Shown: positions 1 through 4,757 of the stretch, one piece after another
Position numbering within the stretch: position 1 is the first letter of the stretch
Layout: the number at the start of each line of letters is the position of its first letter
Assembly (NCBI GenBank): GCA_007119835.1
Contig: SKOX01000444.1
Span: 1 to 5,429, forward strand
Source: Paracoccaceae bacterium
Lineage (GTDB): Bacteria > Pseudomonadota > Alphaproteobacteria > Rhodobacterales > Rhodobacteraceae
DNA length: 5,429 nucleotides
Direction: 5' to 3'
Made by a program: the position numbers and the translations under genes
The notes under the pieces: generated by a model
Seen by the model: only the letters and a program-made list of their open reading frames with translations
Database searches by the model: none
What the model was told of the DNA's origin: nothing

Positions 1-103
1 CCGCGAGCACCTCGGCGCGCATTCGGCGCGCCTCCCGCTCGATCGCCAACACCTGCTCCGGTCCCGGCACTTTCCAGTCTTCGATCTGCTCTTCGATCCG
101 CAC
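1..103 (-). CDS. Small Arg/Glu-rich protein, N-terminal 34 residues only
   Basis: This is the beginning of a gene that runs off the left edge. The 34 visible residues start V(M)RIEEQIEDWKVPGPEQ and continue into a strongly charged, probably helical stretch ending in ARRMRAEVLA. The GTG at 103-101 is chosen because an in-frame TAG lies three codons upstream and a perfect GGAGG (118-114) stands 10 nt before it; the only later ATG is at codon 28. No signal peptide or membrane segment is visible. I do not recognise a defined family. The style, a short acidic/aromatic lead followed by an IERxARRxRAE helix, recalls small uncharacterised proteins of Rhodobacterales, but that is memory, not a search. 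It is transcribed in the same direction as the transporter operon, 105 bp downstream of it, and its ribosome binding site sits inside a predicted hairpin (113-146), suggesting translational regulation. Confidence 0.6.
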   Translation of the reverse strand, partial: MRIEEQIEDWKVPGPEQVLAIEREARRMRAEVLA

Positions 104-112
104 GGCTTTCTA

Positions 113-146
113 GCCTCCATATCTCTTGAAGTGGATATACGGAGGC
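113..146 (-). promoter_or_regulatory. Hairpin that pairs the SD of the small gene
   Basis: In the minus-strand RNA, GCCUCC (146-141) can pair with GGAGGC (118-113). After a 2-nt bulge (GU, 140-139), AUAUC (138-134) pairs with GAUAU (123-119), closing a 10-nt loop (133-124). The GGAGG that should recruit ribosomes to the GTG at 103 is therefore completely inside the stem. The pairing is read directly from the sequence. A role in translational control (temperature, a ligand, a small RNA or ribosome stalling) is inference. The same dyad could instead be a DNA operator. Confidence 0.5.
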
Positions 147-169
147 ACGGCAATGCGGAGTAGGGGCAT

Positions 170-194
170 GGCGCGCAGCCCCGTCATGCGCGCC
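170..194 (-). terminator. GC-rich stem-loop after the transporter operon
   Basis: GGCGCGCA (170-177) and TGCGCGCC (187-194) are perfect 8-bp inverted arms around a 9-nt loop, 14 bp beyond the stop codon of the HisM-type permease. Position and stability fit an operon-end structure. There is no run of U after the stem on the minus strand, so it may be a weak terminator, a 3'-end stabiliser, or a site where some transcription reads through into the small gene at 103. Confidence 0.4.
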
Positions 195-208
195 GGGCAA
201 GGCATGTT

Positions 209-904
209 TCAGCGGGCGTTCGCGACCGCGAGATGCCGAAGGTACCGGCGCTCGATCAGGCGGAAGGTGCCGACGATCGCGAAGGTGATCGCCATATAGA
301 GGGCGGCCGCCGTCAGAAAACCCTCGTAGGCGAGATAGTAGCGCGCGTTCAGCGTGCGCCCGGCGCCGAGGATGTCCTGCAGCGCGATCACGCTCGCCAC
401 GACCGAGCCGTGCAGCATGAACACCACTTCGTTGCCGTACTGGGGCAGCGCGCGGCGCAGCGCCGAGGGGATCAGCACCAGCCAGTCGCGCTGGCGGTCG
501 GAGAGGCCGAGCGCCGACGCCGCCTCGAGCTCGCCCCTCGGCGCAGTCTCGACCGCGCCGCGGATGATCTCCGTCGCGTAGGCCCCCGAATTGAGCGAGA
601 AGGCGATCAGCGCGCACCACCACGGGTCGCGCAGGTAGGCCCAGGCCCAGCTTCCGCGGATCCAGTCGAACTGGGCGAGCCCATAGTAGATCAGGAAGGC
701 CTGAACGAGGAGCGGCGTGCCGCGGAAGAGGTAGACGTAGGCGTTGATCGCAGGCGAGACGAACCGCTTGCGCCGCGCCCGGGCAATCCCCGCGGGCAGC
801 GCGATGCAGAAGCCGATGGCAAGCGCCAGCGCCGTGAGCTGGATCGTCAGCCACGCCCCCTGCGCGAAGAGGTGCCAGTTGGCGAGAACGAGATCAACGC
901 GCAT
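209..904 (-). CDS. Polar amino-acid ABC transporter permease, HisM type
   Basis: This inner-membrane subunit forms half of the translocation channel of a polar amino-acid importer. The 231 residues match the usual length of HisM/ArtM-family permeases. Hydrophobic segments lie near residues 15-39, 55-78, 95-112, 160-181 and 195-215. The motif RGTPLLVQAFLIYYGL (61-76) is typical of HisM-like subunits. The cytoplasmic EAA loop that docks on the ATPase begins at E127-A128-A129 with its conserved glycine at G133, and the IP of its later part is at 145-146. The ATG at 904 lies inside the end of the HisQ-type gene (11-bp overlap) and has no good Shine-Dalgarno sequence, so translation is probably coupled to HisQ. 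It is the last gene of the binding protein, HisQ, HisM operon. The substrate cannot be fixed from this subunit; basic amino acids or opines are most likely from family resemblance. Confidence 0.93.
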   Translation of the reverse strand: MRVDLVLANWHLFAQGAWLTIQLTALALAIGFCIALPAGIARARRKRFVSPAINAYVYLFRGTPLLVQAFLIYYGLAQFDWIRGSWAWAYLRDPWWCALIAFSLNSGAYATEIIRGAVETAPRGELEAASALGLSDRQRDWLVLIPSALRRALPQYGNEVVFMLHGSVVASVIALQDILGAGRTLNARYYLAYEGFLTAAALYMAITFAIVGTFRLIERRYLRHLAVANAR

Positions 905-1577
905 AGCCCACGGCGTAGCGCCGCTCCATCCGCTCGAAGATCGTCGTCGAAACCCACGTGATGAAGAGATAGAAGCCGAGGACGGCGGTGAAGAACAGGA
1001 AGGGCTCGCGCGTCGACTGCCCTGCCTGCCGCGCCAGCCCGACCAGGTCGGCGAGCCCGATCACCGAGATGACGGCGGTGGACTTGACCAGCACCTGCCA
1101 GGTGTTGGCGTAGCCCGGCAGCGCGAAGCGCACGAGCTGTGGCATGACGATGCGGAAGACCAGCGGCACCGTGCCGAGGCCGAGGGCGCGGGCCGCCTCG
1201 CTCTGGCCGCGCGGCACCGACATGTAGGCGCCCCGGAAGGTCTCCGAGAGATAGGCGCCGTAGATGATCCCGAGCGTGATGACGCCCGCCCAGAAGGCCG
1301 AGATCGAGACCGGCCCGCCGCCAAGCGCGGCCGAGGCCTGGTTTATCAGCCGCTGGCCGCCGAAATAGATCAGCAGCAGCAGCACGAGGTCGGGGATGCC
1401 GCGGACGATCGTGGTATAGACCAGCACCACGCCCTGCCCGATCCAGCCCGTTCCGACCCTGACCGCCGCCGCGAGCCCGCCGATCGCGGTCGCGAGCGCG
1501 AGCGACAGCACAGCGAGGGACGCCGTCACCAGCGCCCCCCGGGCCAGAAGCGGCATGTAGGCGATGAGGGTCTCCAT
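894..1577 (-). CDS. Polar amino-acid ABC transporter permease, HisQ type
   Basis: This is the second channel subunit, expected to pair with the HisM-type protein in the inner membrane. It has 227 residues, normal for HisQ/OccQ/NocQ relatives. Hydrophobic segments are visible around 13-38, 48-72, 93-112, 165-182 and 194-214. RGIPDLVLLLLIYFG (59-73) is a close fit to the HisQ-type signature, including the Pro-Asp pair. The EAA loop is well preserved: E127-A128-A129, G133, and MPQ at 145-147. The ATG at 1577 follows a G-rich ribosome binding stretch (GGGGGGAGG, 1588-1580) with unusually short spacing. The gene begins 35 bp after the binding-protein stop, and a small hairpin occupies that gap. 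Together with the HisJ-like binding protein this points to the lysine/arginine/ornithine/histidine/opine branch of the family, but the exact ligand is inference. Confidence 0.93.
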   Translation of the reverse strand: METLIAYMPLLARGALVTASLAVLSLALATAIGGLAAAVRVGTGWIGQGVVLVYTTIVRGIPDLVLLLLIYFGGQRLINQASAALGGGPVSISAFWAGVITLGIIYGAYLSETFRGAYMSVPRGQSEAARALGLGTVPLVFRIVMPQLVRFALPGYANTWQVLVKSTAVISVIGLADLVGLARQAGQSTREPFLFFTAVLGFYLFITWVSTTIFERMERRYAVGYAR

Positions 1578-1587
1578 CGCCTCCCCC

Positions 1588-1602
1588 CGCGGTCAGCCCG
1601 CG
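1588..1602 (-). other. Stem-loop between binding protein and permease genes
   Basis: CGCGG (1588-1592) and CCGCG (1598-1602) form a perfect 5-bp stem with a 5-nt loop, inside the 35-bp gap and touching the G-rich ribosome binding region of the HisQ-type gene. Structures at this place in amino-acid and sugar ABC operons often protect the binding-protein part of the mRNA and keep permease expression lower. The stem is short, so this role is tentative. Confidence 0.3.
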
Positions 1603-1612
1603 CGCCGCCGCG

Positions 1613-2383
1613 TCAGCTCGCCGGCTCCTCGCCGTAGATGTCGAAGTCGAAGTAGCGCTCCGCGATCTCGTCGTAGGTCGAGTCCTCCCGGATCGCCCGG
1701 ATGGCGTCGCTCAGCCGGTCGCGCAGCTCGGTGTCCTCCTGGCGCACCGCGATGCCCGCGCCCTCGCCATGCACCTCCGGGTCGTAGTGGGTGTCGCCGA
1801 TCTGGGTGAAGTTCTCGCCCTGCGGCGTGTTGAGGAAGCCCTCGGTGATCGCGATCGAGTCGGCCATCACCGCATCCAGCCGCCCCGAGACGAGATCGAG
1901 ATAGGCCTCGTCCTGACTGGCGTAGAGTGTGAGGCGGGTATCGGGGTAGTTCCGCTCCATGTAGTCCTGATGGATGGTGCCCCGCTGCACCCCGACCACC
2001 TTGCCGGCGAGCCCCTCGGGCCTGTCGTCGAAATCGGCGTCCTCCGGCCCGACGAGCATCGCGGGGGTGTGGTAGTACTTCTTGGTAAAGTCGACGACCT
2101 GCCGCCGCTCGGGCGTGATCGACATCGAGGCGATGATCGCGTCGCAATGGCCCTCGAGCAGCGCCGGGATGATGCCGTCCCAGTCGGTGCGGACGAGCCG
2201 GCAGTCCTCGCCCATCTCGTCGCAGAGCGCGTTGGCGATGTCGATGTCGAAGCCGACGATCGATCCGTCGGGCGCGGTCTCGGAGAAGGGCGGGTAAGCG
2301 CCCTCGACGCAGATGCTGATTGCGAGCGCGGGACCGGCGGCGAGCGTGGCGGCGGCCACGGCCGGGATCAGGATTCTCTTCAC
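1613..2383 (-). CDS. Periplasmic amino-acid-binding protein, HisJ/ArgT-like
   Basis: This is the solute-binding protein of the transporter, family 3 (SBP_bac_3). The 256 residues begin with a signal peptide, probably cut after A21 (GPALA before ISI), and there is no lipobox, so the protein should be free in the periplasm. Ligand-pocket features of HisJ/LAO proteins are recognisable: YPPF (30-33), TDWDGIIPALL (66-76), the SMSIT block with S86, S88, T90 and R93 (the Ser/Arg set that holds the ligand carboxylate in HisJ), and D175 in AVMADSIA, which matches the Asp that holds the amino group. C54 and C61 have the same seven-residue spacing as the HisJ disulfide. The start is GTG, supported by AGGGAG (2396-2391) seven bases upstream. 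The gene is first in the operon, behind a likely sigma70 promoter and an inverted repeat. A basic amino acid or opine ligand is inference. Confidence 0.93.
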   Translation of the reverse strand: MKRILIPAVAAATLAAGPALAISICVEGAYPPFSETAPDGSIVGFDIDIANALCDEMGEDCRLVRTDWDGIIPALLEGHCDAIIASMSITPERRQVVDFTKKYYHTPAMLVGPEDADFDDRPEGLAGKVVGVQRGTIHQDYMERNYPDTRLTLYASQDEAYLDLVSGRLDAVMADSIAITEGFLNTPQGENFTQIGDTHYDPEVHGEGAGIAVRQEDTELRDRLSDAIRAIREDSTYDEIAERYFDFDIYGEEPAS

Positions 2384-2404
2384 GTCACGACTCCCTGTCT
2401 GTGC

Positions 2405-2420
2405 TTTTGCATACGCAAAA
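2405..2420. promoter_or_regulatory. Inverted repeat, candidate operator of the transporter operon
   Basis: TTTTGC (2405-2410) and GCAAAA (2415-2420) form perfect 6-bp arms around ATAC. The dyad touches the predicted -10 box and is centred at about 2412, close to the expected transcription start. It is clearly more AT-rich than its surroundings. This is a classic repressor position. The regulator is not in the window and cannot be named from the sequence. Confidence 0.45.
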
Positions 2421-2447
2421 CCCTACCGGGCACCGGGACGACGTCAA
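2420..2447 (-). promoter_or_regulatory. Sigma70-type promoter for the transporter operon
   Basis: On the minus strand TTGACG (2447-2442) is a five-of-six match to the -35 consensus, followed after 16 bp by TAGGGT (2425-2420), a weak three-of-six -10 box. A strong -35 with a poor -10 is common in GC-rich alphaproteobacteria. The predicted start near 2413 would give a leader of about 30 nt before the GTG at 2383. Confidence 0.4.
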
Positions 2448-2565
2448 GCTCTGGCCCACTTCTGCAGCCCGAGCGGGCGACCGAGGGCGCCGCCTTGGCA
2501 CACACAGGCACGTGTGCGGCACCGGTGCCGGCACGGCGGGAGCCTTTTCCTCGATGGCTTGCGCT

Positions 2566-2583
2566 GCTTTCGCGAGTGAAAGC
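2566..2583 (-). terminator. Weak stem-loop after the SpoIIAA-like gene
   Basis: GCTTTC (2566-2571) and GAAAGC (2578-2583) form a perfect 6-bp stem with a 6-nt loop, 12 bp beyond the stop codon of the SpoIIAA-like gene. No U tract follows on the minus strand, so termination is possible but not demonstrated by the sequence. Confidence 0.25.
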
Positions 2584-2595
2584 GCGGGCGCGGGA

Positions 2596-2979
2596 TCACC
2601 GGTCGAGCGCCTCCGCCCCCTCATCGAGCCAGGCGCGGGCGGCGGCCTCGTCGCCGCTGTCGAAGGTGCGCGCATCGACCGGCAGGATGCGGTCGAAGCC
2701 GTTTATGAGCGTGGCCGCCCAGTCCGGCGGGCCGACCACGGCGTACTTCCTGACATGCCGGACGGCCCGGGCCTGCGCCTCGATCCGCTCGCGGTTGAAG
2801 ATCGCGCCGGCGCTGATGCCGTCCCAGTCGTGAAGCGTGATCAGTATGTCGACCTCGCCGCGCTCCTCGAAGGCCGCGAGGACCTCGCGCGCCATGGCCT
2901 CGACGTCCTCCTGCTCGATCCGCCCCTCGATTCGGAAGGCGAGGAGCGTCGGCCGCTCCCCCTCGATGCGCTCGATCAT
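2596..2979 (-). CDS. SpoIIAA-like (STAS-fold) single-domain protein
   Basis: This is a small cytoplasmic protein of 127 residues, the usual length of the stand-alone SpoIIAA-like family (PF11964 by recognition, not by search). Order of elements: a first strand IEGERPTLLAFRIEGRI (4-21); helix 22-39; strand VDILITLHDWDG (43-54); helix 63-73; strand VRKYAVVGPPDWA (76-88); and the end FDSGDEAAARAWLDEG (106-121), which is a hallmark of this family. No signal peptide or membrane segment is present. The ATG at 2979 is preferred over a TTG six codons earlier, because AGGAG (2993-2989) stands nine bases before it and overlaps the codons of the longer version. Family members have a STAS fold and are usually of unknown function; no anti-sigma kinase partner is seen nearby. 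It diverges from the carboxypeptidase gene and ends 212 bp before the transporter operon in the same direction. Confidence 0.85.
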   Translation of the reverse strand: MIERIEGERPTLLAFRIEGRIEQEDVEAMAREVLAAFEERGEVDILITLHDWDGISAGAIFNRERIEAQARAVRHVRKYAVVGPPDWAATLINGFDRILPVDARTFDSGDEAAARAWLDEGAEALDR

Positions 2980-3110
2980 GCCGCGTTTCTCCTGCAATCT
3001 GCCCCGCTCGGGAAACCACCCGGCCCCACGCGGGGTTCCAAACGGAAGCGTTATTCGCGCGCGCCGGCCGCATCGACCAGAGTGCGGCCCGACACCGACC
3101 GGGAGACATC

Positions 3111-4691
3111 ATGCCCAGGACCACCCTCGCTGCCATCCTCCTCGCGCTTCTCGCCGCCGCGCCCCTGCGGGCCCAGGAGGACCCTCCGCCCGACCGGGCA
3201 GGGATCGAGGCGGCAGAGGGCGCGGCGACGGACGCGGCCGCGGCGGCTGAGGAGCCCGCCGCCGTCGCGGACCCGGCCGGCAGACTCCCCGCCCCGGTCA
3301 CGACGCGCCACGAGATTGCGATCGACGACGAGATCCTCGGCTTCGAGGCCGTGGCGGGCGCGATCACCCTCGTCTCGCCGACCGGGCGCGAGGAGGCCGA
3401 CATCGGCTACGTCGCCTACCTCGCCGAGACGGACGATCCCGGCAGCCGTCCGGTGACCTTCGCGGTCAACGGCGGGCCCGGGGCGGCGTCCGCCTACCTG
3501 CATCTCGGCGTCCTCGGTCCCTGGCGGCTGCCGATGGACGGCGCGACGATCTCGCCGTCGCAGTCGATCGCGCTCGAGGAGAACGCGGAAACCTGGCTCG
3601 CCTTCACCGACCTCGTCTTCGTCGACCCGGTGGGCACCGGCTTTTCGCGCCTCGTCGAGCCCGACGACCGGCTGCGCGGCCGCTATCTCTCGGTCAACGG
3701 CGACATCGAGGCGATGGCCGACTTCGTCGTGCGCTGGCTTAGGCAGGCCGGGCGCCTCGCCTCGCCGAAATACTTCATCGGCGAGAGCTACGGCGGCTTC
3801 CGCGGCCCGCGCCTCGCCGAGGCCCTCCAGACCGAGCACGGTGCCGCCCTCTCCGGCATGACCCTGCTCTCGCCGGTGCTGGACTTCGGCTGGTGGCAGC
3901 AGCCCGACCACAACCCGCTCCCCCTCGCCTCGCTGCTGCCCTCGTTCGCCGCCTCGGGCATGGAGCGGGCGGGCGACTACGACGAGACCCTGCTCGCGGA
4001 AGCCGAGGCCTATGCGGGCGGAGCCTTCGTCGTCGACCACCTGCGCGGCCTCGCCGACCCCGACGCGGTCGCGCGGATGACCGAGCGGGTGGCGGGGCTC
4101 ACCGGCCTCGATGCCGCAACGGTGGCGGATCATGCCGGGCGCCTCGACATGCAGAGCTTCGCCCGCGAACTCTGGCGCGGCGAGGGCCGGATCGGCTCGG
4201 TCTACGACGCGGGCATCACCAGCCTCGATCCTGCGCCCGAGCGGCCGCACGGGCGGGCGCCCGACCCGGTGCTCGAGGGGATGACCGCGCCGCTCACCAC
4301 GGCGATGCTCGAGCATTACCGCGAGACCCTCGGCTGGCTGCCCGAGCGGCGCTACATGCTGCTCAACCGCGGCGTCAACCGGGCCTGGGACTGGGGCGGC
4401 GGCCGCGGTCAGCCCGAGTCGGTCGGCGCGCTCCGGCGGGTGCTGGCCCTCGACGAGGATCTCCGCGTCCTCGTCGTCCACGGCACCGCAGACCTCGTCA
4501 CGCCCTATTTCGCGAGCACCCTGATCCTGCGCCAGCTTCCCGACTTCGGCGGGCGTGTGGCCGAGGCCGCCTATCGCGGCGGGCACATGTTCTACACGCG
4601 GGAGGACTCCCGCCGCGCCTTCCGTGACGACGCGCGTTCGCTTTACGGTGTCGCCGAAGACGGAGCGCCGGACGGCGCCGCCGACGACTGA
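3111..4691 (+). CDS. Exported S10-family serine carboxypeptidase
   Basis: This alpha/beta-hydrolase of 526 residues should remove C-terminal amino acids from peptides in the periplasm or outside the cell. It starts with a signal peptide (hydrophobic 6-19, probable cut after LRA at 21), then an Ala/Glu/Asp-rich linker of about 40 residues. S10 motifs follow in order: NGGPGAAS (120-127, oxyanion hole and carboxylate contact), FVDPVGTGFS (170-179), GESYGG (224-229) with nucleophile S226 and the neighbouring E225 that favours acid pH in the family, HGTADLVTP (458-465) with D461, and GGHMF (490-494) with H492. The triad is complete. The residue after NGGPG is Ala instead of the Cys of yeast carboxypeptidase Y, as is common in bacteria. 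The ATG is backed by GGGAG (3101-3105), five bases upstream. Bacterial members are mostly uncharacterised, so the true substrate is unknown. The lipid kinase gene follows in the same direction. Confidence 0.92.
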   Translation: MPRTTLAAILLALLAAAPLRAQEDPPPDRAGIEAAEGAATDAAAAAEEPAAVADPAGRLPAPVTTRHEIAIDDEILGFEAVAGAITLVSPTGREEADIGYVAYLAETDDPGSRPVTFAVNGGPGAASAYLHLGVLGPWRLPMDGATISPSQSIALEENAETWLAFTDLVFVDPVGTGFSRLVEPDDRLRGRYLSVNGDIEAMADFVVRWLRQAGRLASPKYFIGESYGGFRGPRLAEALQTEHGAALSGMTLLSPVLDFGWWQQPDHNPLPLASLLPSFAASGMERAGDYDETLLAEAEAYAGGAFVVDHLRGLADPDAVARMTERVAGLTGLDAATVADHAGRLDMQSFARELWRGEGRIGSVYDAGITSLDPAPERPHGRAPDPVLEGMTAPLTTAMLEHYRETLGWLPERRYMLLNRGVNRAWDWGGGRGQPESVGALRRVLALDEDLRVLVVHGTADLVTPYFASTLILRQLPDFGGRVAEAAYRGGHMFYTREDSRRAFRDDARSLYGVAEDGAPDGAADD

Positions 4692-4701
4692 GCGTCGACG
4701 C

Positions 4702-4725
4702 CCCTCCCCGGCCGCGCGGCGAGGG
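4702..4725 (+). terminator. Imperfect stem-loop between carboxypeptidase and lipid kinase
   Basis: CCCTC (4702-4706) pairs with GAGGG (4721-4725) and, after a C-C mismatch, CCG (4708-4710) pairs with CGG (4717-4719) around a 6-nt loop. It begins 10 bp after the carboxypeptidase stop. No U tract follows, so it could be a partial terminator or an mRNA stabiliser in a two-gene transcript. Confidence 0.25.
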
Positions 4726-4757
4726 AACGGAAGCCCGGCGCCATCGGTTGATCCGCC

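Noticed and set aside
104..208. Separate promoter for the small gene at the left edge
   Set aside because: TATATC and GATATG look like -10 boxes on the minus strand, but no -35 element lies at 16-18 bp, and these bases belong to the SD-pairing dyad.
744..1637. 297-codon plus-strand frame opposite the permease genes
   Set aside because: It lies antisense to two well-supported membrane proteins and encodes Arg/Asp/His-rich sequence with no domain; it is a composition artefact.
2496..2511. TGGCAC followed by GGCAC on the plus strand as a sigma54 promoter
   Set aside because: The GG-to-GC distance is one base short of the strict spacing, and it would drive antisense transcription into the SpoIIAA-like gene.
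1769..2833. 354-codon plus-strand frame opposite the binding-protein gene and the promoter region
   Set aside because: It crosses a convincing minus-strand gene, a regulatory gap and part of a second gene, with no recognisable motif.
2980..2997. TTG start six codons upstream for the SpoIIAA-like protein
   Set aside because: The codons of the extension contain the AGGAG that serves the ATG at 2979, and the TTG itself has no SD.
2980..3110. Promoters for the divergent SpoIIAA-like and carboxypeptidase genes
   Set aside because: No -35/-10 pair with acceptable spacing could be read on either strand. Only short dyads are present (AACG-GAAG-CGTT at 3041-3052 and an imperfect CCCC/GGGG repeat near 3024-3035), too weak to call.
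2320..3456. 378-codon plus-strand frame spanning several genes
   Set aside because: It overlaps the SpoIIAA-like gene in antisense and the carboxypeptidase start in another frame, and its end is Arg/Pro/Ser-rich shadow sequence.
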